NCBI RefSeq assembly: GCF_030450055.1
Contig: NZ_CP118480.1
Location: 3,347,501 to 3,411,500 of the forward strand
Direction: 5' to 3'
Length of the DNA stretch: 64,000 nucleotides
DNA from: Gallaecimonas kandeliae
GTDB lineage: Bacteria > Pseudomonadota > Gammaproteobacteria > Enterobacterales > Gallaecimonadaceae
Positions 42,933 to 52,163 of the stretch are shown one piece after another (position 1 is the stretch's first letter; the number at the start of each line of letters is the position of its first letter). Under the pieces are notes generated by a model that saw only the letters and a program-made list of their open reading frames with translations, made no database searches and had not been told where the DNA came from. A program made the translations under genes and the position numbers.

Positions 42933-43448
42933 TTAGAAACCCAGTTGGTCGATGATCTGGCTGGCGACGCTGCGGGCACTCTGGTCGTCGGTGCGCACTA
43001 CTATGTCGGCCACTTCCTCGTAGAGGGGGTTGCGTTCCTCGGCCAGGCGCACCAGTACGTCACGGGGCTCATCCACCTGCAGCAGGGGGCGGCGCTTGTC
43101 CTTCTGGGTGCGGGCCAGCTGCTTCTCGATGGTGGTCTCCAGGTACACCACTATGCCACGGGCAGAAATGCGGTTGCGCACATCCTTGTTGATCACGGCG
43201 CCGCCGCCTGTGGCCAGTACTATGCCTTGCAGCTCGGTCAATTCGTCGATGACCCTGCTCTCCCGCACGCGGAAACCATCTTCGCCTTCGACGTCAAAGA
43301 CCCAGTTGATATCGGCGCCGGTACGGCGTTCGATTTCCTGGTCAGAGTCGAAAAACTCGAGATGCAGATCCTGGGCGAGCTGGCGGCCAATGGTGCTTTT
43401 GCCGGCCCCCATGGGGCCAATAAGAATGATATTGCGTTTTTCTGCCAT
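42933..43448 (-). CDS. aroK: shikimate kinase I
   Basis: This 171-aa P-loop kinase phosphorylates shikimate at O3. The Walker A is [11 protein letters not shown], the shikimate-binding Asp is in FDSDQEIE, and GGG is in [14 protein letters not shown] in the lid is present. The length matches AroK. It heads the aroK-aroB-damX-dam group and lies 203 bp downstream of pilQ, beyond a terminator. Confidence 0.95.
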   Translation of the reverse strand: MAEKRNIILIGPMGAGKSTIGRQLAQDLHLEFFDSDQEIERRTGADINWVFDVEGEDGFRVRESRVIDELTELQGIVLATGGGAVINKDVRNRISARGIVVYLETTIEKQLARTQKDKRRPLLQVDEPRDVLVRLAEERNPLYEEVADIVVRTDDQSARSVASQIIDQLGF

Positions 43449-43593
43449 ATTGGTGATACGTCTTCGCTGTCCGAAACAGGGGCGGAACGCCCTGGTGAAA
43501 AAATCCCCACAAGGTCGTTTGGTGACGGCGGATTATCGCAATTGTGCAGCCTTCAGGCAACTGGCCCGGTGAGACGGGCGGGCAACAAATAAC

Positions 43594-43620
43594 AAAAGGC
43601 CACCTCAGCGGTGGCCTTTT
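43594..43620 (-). terminator. terminator between pilQ and aroK
   Basis: Inverted repeat aaaaggccacc / ggtggcctttt with a 5-nt loop, T-run on the minus strand, about 30 bp after the pilQ stop. It separates the pilus operon from aroK transcription. Confidence 0.85.
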
Positions 43621-43651
43621 CAGCGTCGGCACTTAGGCCTTTTCTCACAAA

Positions 43652-45706
43652 TCAGGATTCTTCGTTGACAACCCTTGGGGTCACGAAGATCAGCAATTCC
43701 TGCTTGATATTGGAATTGTTGGTGTTACGGAACAGCCAGCCCAAGCCAGGGATATCACCCAGCAACGGCACCTTGGACACCACCCTTTTCTTCTCCTGCT
43801 GGAAGATACCGCCCAGCACTATGGTTTCACCGTTGTCCACCAGCACCTGGGTGCCGATCTCCTTGGTGTCGATGGCCACAGCAGTACCGGTCGGAGTTTG
43901 CACCACATCGCCCTTGGTATCCTCGGTGATCACCAGATCCAGGATGATCTTGTTGTCCGGGGTGATCTGCGGGGTCACCCGCAGGCTCAGCACGGCCTTC
44001 TTGAAGGTGACGGAGGTAGCGCCGGAAGAGGTGCTCTGCACATAGGGGATCTCTGTGCCCTGCTCTATGTAGGCTGCCTTCTGGTTGGCGGTGGTGAGGC
44101 GCGGGCTGGAGATGACTTCACCCTTGTTTTCCTGTTCCAGAGCGGAAAGTTCCAGGTCCAGGAGCTGTCCATTGGCCAGCTTGGCGACATGGAAGCCGAT
44201 AGAGGCGGCGTTCTCCACGGCGGCCGGCAGGTTGACGTTGAGGCGGTCGGCCAGGGCAGGAGTAGCACCGCCGGCAGCTGTCTCGGCACCTTCCAGGCTG
44301 CCCGAGGTCCCGTTGTTGGCATTCTGGTCGGTGAAGCCCAGACGAACCCCCAAATCTTCCACTACGTTGTCACGCACTGTGACGATCCTGGACTCGATAA
44401 GCACCTGCTTGACAGGCACATCAAGGACCTTTATCAGCCCCTTGATTTCATTAAGCTTTTCCTCAGTATCCTGGACCAAAAGGGTATTAGTCCGCTCATC
44501 GACAGTGACATTGCCACGGTCGGACAACAGGCTGGCCTGGCTGCTCTTGAGCAGTTCCGCCAAATCCTTGGCCTTGGCGTAGTTGACCTGCAGGAACTCG
44601 GAGTAAAGAGGTACCAAGGTCTTGACCTTGTTCTTGGCCTCCAGCTCCTGGGCCTCGCGGGCGTTGAGCTCGTCGGTTGGGGCCACCATCAGGATATTGC
44701 CATCCACACGTTTGCCGAGGCCCTTGACCTTAAGCACGATATCCAGGGCCTGGTCCCAGGGTACGCCGTCGAGACGCAGGGTGATGTTGCCCTTGACGGT
44801 GTCGGAGGTCACCAGGTTGAAGTTGTTATAGTCGGCGATGATCTGCAGCACTGTCCTGACTGGAATATCCTGGAAGTTCAGTGAGATGCGTTTGCCGTCA
44901 TAGGCCACCTTGTCCTTCTCCTCCTTGGTCTGCTTCTTGGGGAAGACTTCCAGGGTGAAGAGGTTGTTGGCCTGCTGGTAACGGAAGGTGAAGGCGCCTT
45001 TGGGCTTGATCACCATCCGGGTCTTGTCCCCTTCGCGGAAGGTTTCGACGCTCTGCACCGGGGTGCCGAAGTCGGTGACGTCCAACTGGTAGATGAGGTC
45101 GTCGGGAATGGCGGTATTGAGGAACTCCGCCACTATGCTGGCCCCCTGCTGCCGTACGTCCACGGCAGCGGAGGTATTCTGCATGAACACCAGCATCCGG
45201 CCTTCGTCGTCCTTGCCACGACGGAAGTCGATAGCCTTGATGGCGTTGATCTGGCCACCCTGGCCTTCCTCACCACCGCCGGCGATGGCCTGTCCCAGAG
45301 ACACCACGTAGCGGTTGTCGATACGCTTGGTCTGGTAGGAAGTGAGTTTGTCCAGGTGCAACACGGCGCGGACGCCGTCGTTGATGCTGGTGGTGGTGAT
45401 CTTGTCCAGACCACCGGCCTTGACCTCCAGCTCCGACATGGCCAGCTTGGAATCCACGCCCCGGAAGTCGATGTAGAGCTCGGCCGGGTTGTAGGAGATG
45501 CGGGTGCGGGGTTCGATGAAATCCCCGTCCATCACGAACTCCAGTTCGATGCCCTGTTTACCCAGGGTGTTTTCCCGCACGTCGGTCAAGGACGTCGCCA
45601 GGGCCTGGCCTACCGGCAGTAGCAGCAAGATGCCCAGGGCGCTGTGTTTAACCCGCTGCCAGAAGGACTGGGCCGGGTTTCTCAGGGAGTTGCAAGCATT
45701 CATCAC
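43652..45706 (-). CDS. pilQ: type IV pilus secretin
   Basis: This 684-aa outer-membrane secretin is the pore for the type IV pilus. After a signal peptide (LGILLLLPVGQALA) come AMIN-type domains at about 40-270, an STN/N0 domain (ISLNFQDIPVRTVLQIIADY near 295), N1 domains (KNKVKTLVPLYSEFLQVNYA) and the secretin channel domain, with VPLLGDIPGLGWLFRN and LLIFVTPRVV at the end. The length is typical. It is the last gene of pilMNOPQ, which ends in the terminator at 43594-43620. Confidence 0.96.
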   Translation of the reverse strand: MMNACNSLRNPAQSFWQRVKHSALGILLLLPVGQALATSLTDVRENTLGKQGIELEFVMDGDFIEPRTRISYNPAELYIDFRGVDSKLAMSELEVKAGGLDKITTTSINDGVRAVLHLDKLTSYQTKRIDNRYVVSLGQAIAGGGEEGQGGQINAIKAIDFRRGKDDEGRMLVFMQNTSAAVDVRQQGASIVAEFLNTAIPDDLIYQLDVTDFGTPVQSVETFREGDKTRMVIKPKGAFTFRYQQANNLFTLEVFPKKQTKEEKDKVAYDGKRISLNFQDIPVRTVLQIIADYNNFNLVTSDTVKGNITLRLDGVPWDQALDIVLKVKGLGKRVDGNILMVAPTDELNAREAQELEAKNKVKTLVPLYSEFLQVNYAKAKDLAELLKSSQASLLSDRGNVTVDERTNTLLVQDTEEKLNEIKGLIKVLDVPVKQVLIESRIVTVRDNVVEDLGVRLGFTDQNANNGTSGSLEGAETAAGGATPALADRLNVNLPAAVENAASIGFHVAKLANGQLLDLELSALEQENKGEVISSPRLTTANQKAAYIEQGTEIPYVQSTSSGATSVTFKKAVLSLRVTPQITPDNKIILDLVITEDTKGDVVQTPTGTAVAIDTKEIGTQVLVDNGETIVLGGIFQQEKKRVVSKVPLLGDIPGLGWLFRNTNNSNIKQELLIFVTPRVVNEES

Positions 45707-45731
45707 GTCTGTCCCTTAAAGAATCTCGTTG

Positions 45732-46265
45732 TTATTCACTGACCAGTTCGAGCGTGGCGGCACGCTCCTGCCAGCACCCTGCCCCATCTGGCACCAATTC
45801 TCGTATCTTGATGCCACTGCGCGAAATCTCTTGGATAAGGCCGTTGTAGAGACCCAGGTAGTTGCCTGTGGTCACCCGGTACAGGTTGCCGTCGCCGGCC
45901 TGGATCAGGGCCCAGAGCTCGCCGGTGCTACCCATGGTGCCCTTCATGGAGAGGGTATCCAGGGGGAACTGTTCCAGCGGTTCCTTGACCCTGTTGCTGT
46001 CAGGTTGCAAGCAGTCAGGGTTCTTGGCTGCAGCGCTTTCCGCCAACAGCTCGGGGCTGGGCGGCTCAAAAGGACTGCGCCTGTCACCCGGCTCGTAGCG
46101 GAAGTGTTCAAAAGTCTTGAGCTCCGGCATGGGTTCGATGCCGGGAACGGGGCGCTGTTTGACCTCGGCCACGAAGGCCTGCAGGTCACTGGTGTCGTCG
46201 TTGCAGCCGCCAAGGCCAAGCACCGACAACAGCAACAGCAATTCAGCCTTTCTTCTTCTTGGCAT
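45732..46265 (-). CDS. pilP: type IV pilus lipoprotein
   Basis: This protein of about 177 aa has a lipobox (LLSVLGLGGC) and an acidic linker, then a C-terminal beta domain (LSMKGTMGSTGELWALIQAG, NYLGLYNGLIQEIS) that docks on PilQ. The start is placed at the ATG 46265 (MPRRRKAELLLLL); an ATG two codons upstream is equally possible. It overlaps pilO by about 23 bp. It links the inner-membrane PilNO complex to the secretin. Confidence 0.92.
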   Translation of the reverse strand: MPRRRKAELLLLLSVLGLGGCNDDTSDLQAFVAEVKQRPVPGIEPMPELKTFEHFRYEPGDRRSPFEPPSPELLAESAAAKNPDCLQPDSNRVKEPLEQFPLDTLSMKGTMGSTGELWALIQAGDGNLYRVTTGNYLGLYNGLIQEISRSGIKIRELVPDGAGCWQERAATLELVSE

Positions 46266-46833
46266 TGCCATCCTCCTTATACCGGTACGTCTTGGCCTGC
46301 AGCTTCATGATCAGCTTGCCGTTGTCTGTGGCCTTGATGTCGAAGTTGTGGAGGGTGACGATCCGCGGCAGGGCCGCCACGTCACTGACGAAGGTGCCAA
46401 GCTGGTGATAATCCCCTATCACCTCGATGTCGATGGGCAGCTCTATGTAGAATTCCTTCTCCTGGGGCTGCTGCCATTGGATGACCCTGAAGTCCAGGCC
46501 GCTGGCGGTACCCACGAAGTTGATGTCGTCCAGCAGGCCGGCCGTTTCGTCCTCGGTGGGCAGCTGTTTGAGGAATTGCGAGAAGGTAGCTTCCAGCTGC
46601 AGCATCTGGGCGCGATAAGCCTCCAGGTTGGCAGCCAGCCGCTGTTTGCCTTCGAAGGTGTGCTTGAGCTCCTCTTCTTTCTTCTGCTCCGCGAAGAGGG
46701 TGCTCAGGTTGCCGCTGATCTCCACGTAGTAGAAGACAGCGGCCACCACCAGGCAAATGAAACCGATGAAAACGGCCTTGGCCGCCTTGGGCCAACTGCC
46801 GATCTCCGAGAAGTCCAGTTCATTGAGTTTCAT
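46243..46833 (-). CDS. pilO: type IV pilus inner-membrane alignment protein
   Basis: This 196-aa protein has one N-terminal membrane helix (AVFIGFICLVVAAVFYYVEI), a periplasmic coiled-coil region and a ferredoxin-like domain (FYIELPIDIEVIGDYHQLGT). It forms heterodimers with PilN. The start overlaps the pilN stop by 4 bp. Confidence 0.94.
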   Translation of the reverse strand: MKLNELDFSEIGSWPKAAKAVFIGFICLVVAAVFYYVEISGNLSTLFAEQKKEEELKHTFEGKQRLAANLEAYRAQMLQLEATFSQFLKQLPTEDETAGLLDDINFVGTASGLDFRVIQWQQPQEKEFYIELPIDIEVIGDYHQLGTFVSDVAALPRIVTLHNFDIKATDNGKLIMKLQAKTYRYKEDGNAKKKKG

Positions 46834-47411
46834 TTCTTACCTCCCTGGGCGGCCTGCTTGGGCTGCACTACCCCTTCCAGGTGGACCTGGACGCCGAGGT
46901 CGAAATCGGACAAGGCACTGGACTTGTTGCTGGACTGGATCCGCCTGGGCTCGGGGTTGGCCAGCCACTCGGAGTCCTTGATGTAGCGGATCAGGGTGGA
47001 GACGCGGTTGTTGGACTCGGTCTTACCCTTGATGCTCAAGTCGTCGTTGTTGCGGCTGACCTCGGTCAGATACATGCCGGGAGGGACGGCGTCCGCTATG
47101 GTGTCGAAGATATGGGCCGTCACGTTACGGCTGGCCCGCAGGCGGGCGATCAGGCCCATGCGCTGCTCCAGATCCGCCTTGCGTTTCTTGAGCAGTTCTA
47201 TCTCGGAGATCGCCTGCTCCAGTTCATGGATCTGGCCTTGGAGGTAGGCATTACGCTGGCGCTGACCATCGATGTACTGGCCCACTATCCAGTTGGCCAC
47301 CAACATCAGCAGCACCGTCAGCACCACCATGGCCACCAGGGTGGCTGTAAATTCCTTCTTCTCCCTCTCCCTAGCCTCTTCCCGCCAGGGCAACAGGTTG
47401 ATGTGCGCCAT
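46830..47411 (-). CDS. pilN: type IV pilus inner-membrane protein
   Basis: This 193-aa protein starts MAHINLLPWREE; this INLLPWR segment is the conserved peptide that binds the groove of PilM. One membrane helix (LVAMVVLTVLLMLVANWIVG) is followed by a coiled coil and a periplasmic domain. It overlaps pilO by 4 bp and shares its first base with the pilM stop. Confidence 0.95.
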   Translation of the reverse strand: MAHINLLPWREEAREREKKEFTATLVAMVVLTVLLMLVANWIVGQYIDGQRQRNAYLQGQIHELEQAISEIELLKKRKADLEQRMGLIARLRASRNVTAHIFDTIADAVPPGMYLTEVSRNNDDLSIKGKTESNNRVSTLIRYIKDSEWLANPEPRRIQSSNKSSALSDFDLGVQVHLEGVVQPKQAAQGGKK

Positions 47412-48478
47412 CAGCTGAAACTCCTCATGGCCAGGCCGGATGCGATGGCCAATGCCGGGCCATGGCGTTCCATGTCGCGCTTGTTGACGTCGGGCCCCAT
47501 CTTCATCCCGGCAAAGACATCGGCCACCAGCACCGGGAAGCCCAGTTCTTCGTGCAGCATGTCGGCAAGGCCTTCAATGGCGGCGCTGCCACCGGTCAGC
47601 ACCAGGCCGTCCAGGCTGTCGTGGCCCTCAGATGTGTAGAAGAGTTGCAGCGAGCGGCGCAGCAGTTGCAGCAGCTCGGTCTGGAAGGGCGCCAGCACCT
47701 CAAGGGCAGCGGTCGCTGGCAATTCGCCACGTAGCTTGACGCGCTCCGCTTCGTCAGCGCTCATGTCGTAAGCCGACTGGATCAGTTGGTTGAGCTGCTC
47801 GCCACCGAAGGCTTCTTCGCGGCTGTAGGCGACTTCGCCGTCTTCGATGATGGACAGGGTAGTGGTGCGGGCACCTATGTCCAGCACCCCCAGCAGCTTG
47901 GCATCGGCCAACTCGGGCTGGCGGGCGGCAATGGTGCCGACCGCGCGCCCAAGGGCGTAGGCTTCGATGTCCATGATGTGGGTGTCGAGACCGGCGATCT
48001 CCATGGCACTGACCCTGGCCTGCACCGACTCGGAACGGGCCGCTGATAGCAGCACGTCGACTCGGGAGGGGTCGTTGGCATGGGGACGCAACCGTTCGAA
48101 GTCGAGGTTGACCTCATCGAGAGGATGGGGAATAAGGTTCTCCGCTTCCACCTCGATCTGGCTCATCATTTCATCGTCGCTTAAGGAAGCGTCCATGAAA
48201 ATGACCTTGGTCATAACGGACGAGCCCGCCACGGCCATGGCCGATGCCTTGATCTTGGAGGGCAGGCGACGTACCAGCCGCCGGAGCGCTTCCCCTACCG
48301 GTTCGATGTCCTGAATTTCATGGTCGACAACAGCCCCTCTGGGAGTGGGTTCAACGGCCACCGCTTCAACTTTGAACGTGTTACCATTTTTCGCCAGCAA
48401 CACGGCCTTGATTGAGTGGGAACCGATATCAACCCCAATCATGATGGGCTCTTGGCGACGGAAGAGTTTTGCAAGCAT
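47411..48478 (-). CDS. pilM: type IV pilus assembly ATPase-like protein
   Basis: This 355-aa cytoplasmic actin-like (FtsA-related) protein has IGVDIGSHSIKAVLL as phosphate-1 motif, GVLDIGARTTTLSIIEDG as phosphate-2, and LTGGSAAIEGL as the adenosine motif. It binds the PilN N-terminus. It is the first gene of the pil operon and divergent from mrcA, a conserved arrangement. Confidence 0.95.
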   Translation of the reverse strand: MLAKLFRRQEPIMIGVDIGSHSIKAVLLAKNGNTFKVEAVAVEPTPRGAVVDHEIQDIEPVGEALRRLVRRLPSKIKASAMAVAGSSVMTKVIFMDASLSDDEMMSQIEVEAENLIPHPLDEVNLDFERLRPHANDPSRVDVLLSAARSESVQARVSAMEIAGLDTHIMDIEAYALGRAVGTIAARQPELADAKLLGVLDIGARTTTLSIIEDGEVAYSREEAFGGEQLNQLIQSAYDMSADEAERVKLRGELPATAALEVLAPFQTELLQLLRRSLQLFYTSEGHDSLDGLVLTGGSAAIEGLADMLHEELGFPVLVADVFAGMKMGPDVNKRDMERHGPALAIASGLAMRSFS

Positions 48479-48526
48479 ATCCGTCGTAAATTTTTTGTTA
48501 TGTGGTGACTTAGAATAGTGGGCTTT

Positions 48527-48556
48527 TTGCAGTCGGTCTAGTTGACCGTTTATAGT
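48527..48556 (+). promoter_or_regulatory. candidate mrcA promoter
   Basis: TTGCAG (48527-48532) and TATAGT (48551-48556) are 18 bp apart, about 60 bp upstream of the mrcA GTG, in the divergent pilM/mrcA gap. A second possible pair in the same stretch is TTGACC with TAATCA. Confidence 0.4.
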
Positions 48557-48614
48557 TTTGCCGCCTAATCAAGCAGATAATAGGGTAAGGACAGGGGCAA
48601 TTGCGAGGTGTTTA

Positions 48615-51242
48615 GTGAAGTGGCTGGTTAGAATTCTGTTCGCCCTGGGACTGATGGCGTTGCTGGGCGTGGCTTCGGTGGTGGGTATGTACTACTACGT
48701 CAAGCCAGAGCTGCCAAGCGTTGCGGTGCTCAAGGACGTGCGGTTGCAGACTCCAATGCGGGTCTATTCCGCCGACGGCGAACTGATCTCCCAGTTCGGT
48801 GAAAAGCGCCGTATTCCCCTTGCCATCAAGGACATGCCGCCACAGCTGGTGCAGGCCTTCCTGGCCACCGAAGACAGCCGCTTCTACGAGCATTCCGGTA
48901 TCGACTTCGTCGGCCTGGCCAGGGCCGCCGTCAACCTGGTATTGACCGGCCACAAGAGCCAGGGCGCCAGCACTATCACCATGCAGCTGGCCCGTAACTT
49001 CTTCCTGACGCGGGAAAAAACCTACATCCGCAAGATCAAGGAAATGTTCATCGCCTGGCACATAGAGCAACTGCTCACCAAGGACGAGATCCTCGAGCTC
49101 TACCTCAACAAGATTGAGTTGGGGCACCGCGCCTTCGGGGTGGGGGCCGCTGCCCAGGTCTACTACGGCAAGGACGTCAAGGACCTGACGTTGCCGGAAA
49201 TGGCAGTGCTGGCTGGCCTGCCCAAGGCCCCCTCCACCCTCAACCCCCTGTCCAACCCCGAAAGGGCCATGGCGAGGCGCAACGTGGTGCTGGGCCGGAT
49301 GCTGGACGTGGGCGCCGTCACCCAAGCCCAATACGACCAGGCAATCAAGGCCCCCAACACCGCCAGTTACCACGGTGCCGAGATCACCCTGTCCGCCCAT
49401 TACGTGGCAGAGATGGTCCGCCAGCAGATGATCGATCTCTTCGGTGAAGACGCCGCCTATGGCGAGGGTTACCAGGTCTACACCACCCTCAACGCCAAGG
49501 ACCAGCGTGCGGCCCAGCAGGCCCTGATCAACAACGTCTTGAACTACGACCGCCGCCACGGCTGGCGCGGCCCGGCCCAGAAGCTGGAAGGCTGGCCCTG
49601 GGACCAGGCCAAGATAGACCAGTTCCTCAAGGGCCAGGACAGCTACCAACCGCTGATCCCGGCCGTGGTGACGGCCGTGGGCGAACAAAGCGCCACGGTA
49701 CAAGTGAAAGGCAAAGGCCAACTGGAACTGCCCTGGGAGGCCCTGTCCTGGGCCAGGGCCTATATCGACGAGAACAAGCAGGGCCCTGCTCCCAAGAGCG
49801 CCGGTGAGATACTGGCACCAGGAGACTTGGTTTATGTGCGCCCCAATGGCGAAGGCTGGCTGCTGGCCCAGATCCCCATGGTCAACTCGGCCCTGGTAGC
49901 CCTGGATCCCCATGACGGCGCCATCCGCGCCCTGGTGGGGGGCTTCAACTTCGAACTGAGCAAGTACAACAGGGTCACCCAGGCCAAACGCCAGGTGGGC
50001 TCCAACATCAAGCCCTTTATCTACTCGGCCGCCCTGGACAACGGCTTCACCCTGGCCTCCCTGGTCAACGACGCCCCCATCAACCAATGGGACAGGTCCC
50101 AGGGTTATGCCTGGCGGCCCAAGAACTCGCCCCCCGTCTACCTGGGCCCGACCCGGGTCCGCATCGGCCTCGGCCAGTCCAAGAACGTGATGTCGGTGCG
50201 GCTGCTAAGGGCCGTGGGCATCGATAAGGTCATCAACCGCCTCACCGACTTCGGTTTCGACCGCGACGACCTGCCCCGCAACGAATCCCTGGCTTTGGGC
50301 TCGGCGTCCCTGACCCCCATGGACGTAGCCAGGGGGTTCAGCGCCATCGCCAACGGCGGCTTCCTGGTCGAACCCTACCTTGTCGACAGGGTAGAAGACG
50401 GCTACGGCAAGCTCGTCTGGATGGCCTCTCCCAAGGTTGCCTGCAGCGAATGTGAGCAGTTGCTTGCCCAAGGCGCGGCTGACCAGCCGGTCACCCTGGG
50501 CGCCCCAACCCAGGCACTAGCGGCGGCACCTGCCGACCAGGAAGAAGCCCTCAGCGCCGCCTTTGCCAGCCTCCAGGGCCAGCCTGAGGTGCAGGACCAG
50601 GGCAACTGGCAGCAGCAATGCGAGGTGGCTCCGGTAGGGGCCAACCGCCTGGCCAAGCGCGCCATCAGCGCCCAGACCGCCTTCCTGGTGACCCAAGCCA
50701 TGGAAAGCGTGATCTGGGGCGGCGGCAACTGGAGCCACGGCACCGGCTGGACAGGCACCGGCTGGCGCGCCGCCCGCGAGCTCAAGCGCCACGACATCGC
50801 CGGCAAGACGGGAACCACCAACGAATCCAAGGACGCCTGGTTCTCCGGCTTCATACCCGGCCTGGAAGCTACCACCTGGATCGGTTTCGACGACCACCAG
50901 CACGAGCTGGGCGGCAGCACCAACTTCCCGCCCCTGGCCGATGACCCCATCTCCGGCAAGGAAGCGGGGGCCAAGAGCGCCCAGCCAGGCTGGAATGCCT
51001 TCATGAAGGTGGCCCTGGCGAAGATACCCGAAGGCAGCTTCGCCGTGCCCCCTGGTATCGTATCGGTGCGTATCGACAGGGCCACCGGAAAGCTGACCCG
51101 CGCCACCGATTTCAGCAGCCGCTTCGAGTACTTCAAGGCCGGCACTGAACCGACGGAATTTGCCCGCGACAGCCTGGCCAATCCCTTCGACGCGCCGCCC
51201 GCACAAGACAAGCAGAACCCGGACGATCCCGATCTCTTCTGA
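48615..51242 (+). CDS. mrcA: penicillin-binding protein 1A
   Basis: This 875-aa bifunctional peptidoglycan synthase starts at GTG 48615 (MKWLVRILFALGLMALLGVA), the position that fits the family; upstream in-frame codons add an unrelated stretch. One membrane anchor is followed by the glycosyltransferase domain (catalytic Glu in FLATEDSRFYEHSGID; QGASTITMQLARNF; KDEILELYLNKIELG). An OB-like insert follows, then the transpeptidase (SxxK in GSNIKPF; KTGTT in AGKTGTTNESKDAWFSG). It is complete. The C-terminus ends in an acidic tail (QNPDDPDLF). Confidence 0.96.
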   Translation: MKWLVRILFALGLMALLGVASVVGMYYYVKPELPSVAVLKDVRLQTPMRVYSADGELISQFGEKRRIPLAIKDMPPQLVQAFLATEDSRFYEHSGIDFVGLARAAVNLVLTGHKSQGASTITMQLARNFFLTREKTYIRKIKEMFIAWHIEQLLTKDEILELYLNKIELGHRAFGVGAAAQVYYGKDVKDLTLPEMAVLAGLPKAPSTLNPLSNPERAMARRNVVLGRMLDVGAVTQAQYDQAIKAPNTASYHGAEITLSAHYVAEMVRQQMIDLFGEDAAYGEGYQVYTTLNAKDQRAAQQALINNVLNYDRRHGWRGPAQKLEGWPWDQAKIDQFLKGQDSYQPLIPAVVTAVGEQSATVQVKGKGQLELPWEALSWARAYIDENKQGPAPKSAGEILAPGDLVYVRPNGEGWLLAQIPMVNSALVALDPHDGAIRALVGGFNFELSKYNRVTQAKRQVGSNIKPFIYSAALDNGFTLASLVNDAPINQWDRSQGYAWRPKNSPPVYLGPTRVRIGLGQSKNVMSVRLLRAVGIDKVINRLTDFGFDRDDLPRNESLALGSASLTPMDVARGFSAIANGGFLVEPYLVDRVEDGYGKLVWMASPKVACSECEQLLAQGAADQPVTLGAPTQALAAAPADQEEALSAAFASLQGQPEVQDQGNWQQQCEVAPVGANRLAKRAISAQTAFLVTQAMESVIWGGGNWSHGTGWTGTGWRAARELKRHDIAGKTGTTNESKDAWFSGFIPGLEATTWIGFDDHQHELGGSTNFPPLADDPISGKEAGAKSAQPGWNAFMKVALAKIPEGSFAVPPGIVSVRIDRATGKLTRATDFSSRFEYFKAGTEPTEFARDSLANPFDAPPAQDKQNPDDPDLF

Positions 51243-51255
51243 ACAGGGGCCAGAT

Positions 51256-51279
51256 TGAAATAATAACGGTTCGCATTTA
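51256..51279. promoter_or_regulatory. possible Fur box before bfd
   Basis: On the minus strand taaatgcgaaccgttattat followed by ttca resembles the AATGCGAAT-xx-TTATCATT form of Fur sites. It lies about 35 bp upstream of bfd, an iron-regulated gene in relatives. The match is partial. Confidence 0.4.
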
Positions 51280-51312
51280 TAATCCGGTCCAGTCTCCACT
51301 CTGGGCCGGATT

Positions 51313-51528
51313 ATGTACGTTTGCCTCTGCCATGGCGTATCCGACAAGGCAATCAGGAAAGCAGCCCACGCCGGCTGCCACAGCCTGGCCCAGTTGCGTG
51401 CCGAGCTGAAGGTCGCCAGCCAGTGCGGCAAATGTGCCCGCCAGGCCAAGGCGGTCCTGAGCGAGGCTCTGCCGCCCCCCTCCGCAGCCCCAAAACAAAC
51501 GCTTATCATTACCCAAATCGCTGTTTGA
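51313..51528 (+). CDS. bfd: bacterioferritin-associated ferredoxin
   Basis: This 71-aa [2Fe-2S] protein starts MYVCLCHGVSDKAIRKA. Cys residues in VCLC and CGKC (ASQCGKCARQAK) supply the four cluster ligands of the Fer2_BFD fold. It donates electrons to bacterioferritin to release stored iron. It lies 51 bp upstream of bfr and behind a Fur-like site. Confidence 0.93.
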   Translation: MYVCLCHGVSDKAIRKAAHAGCHSLAQLRAELKVASQCGKCARQAKAVLSEALPPPSAAPKQTLIITQIAV

Positions 51529-51579
51529 CTTAGCTTTTCCTCAATACCATGCTTCCTTATTGACCATAAGGAGGCCGGC

Positions 51580-52056
51580 ATGAAAGGGGATAAGAAAGTC
51601 ATACAGCTGCTGAACCAGGTGCTGGGCAACGAACTGGTGGCCATCAACCAGTATTTCCTCCACGCCCGCATGTTCAAGAACTGGGGCCTGCAACGGCTGG
51701 CGGACCACGAGTACCACGAATCCATCGACGAGATGAACCACGCCGACTGGCTGACCGAACGGATCCTCTTCCTGGACGGCCTGCCCAACCTCCAGGATCT
51801 TGGCAAACTCAATATCGGTGAAGACGTACCCGAGGCCCTGCAGAGTGACCTCAACCATGAGCTCAAGGGCATTCCCGACCTGCGGGACGGCATAGAGTAT
51901 TGCGAGAAGGTCCGGGACTACATCAGCCGCGACCTCTTGAAACGCATTCTCGATTCCGAGGAGGAGCACATCGACTGGCTGGAGACCCAGCTGCAACTGA
52001 TCGGCACCGTCGGCCTGCAAAACTACCTGCAATCGCAGATGTACAAGGAAGAGTGA
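51580..52056 (+). CDS. bfr: bacterioferritin
   Basis: This 158-aa four-helix iron-storage protein has [20 protein letters not shown] at the start. Ferroxidase ligands are visible as Glu18 in [10 protein letters not shown], Glu51 and His54 in DEMNHADWL, Glu94 and EEEHIDWLE near 127-130. The haem-ligating Met is in DEMNHAD. The ribosome site aggaggcc precedes the ATG. It stores iron as a 24-mer and partners with bfd. Confidence 0.96.
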   Translation: MKGDKKVIQLLNQVLGNELVAINQYFLHARMFKNWGLQRLADHEYHESIDEMNHADWLTERILFLDGLPNLQDLGKLNIGEDVPEALQSDLNHELKGIPDLRDGIEYCEKVRDYISRDLLKRILDSEEEHIDWLETQLQLIGTVGLQNYLQSQMYKEE

Positions 52057-52163
52057 GCTGTATCCCAGCTTCGATTTAACAAATGTCGCAATTTGTCTGA
52101 GACGGGCGACGACAAAAGACGCAATGTTTACACTGTCGTAACCATTGCGCCTGACGTTGTTTA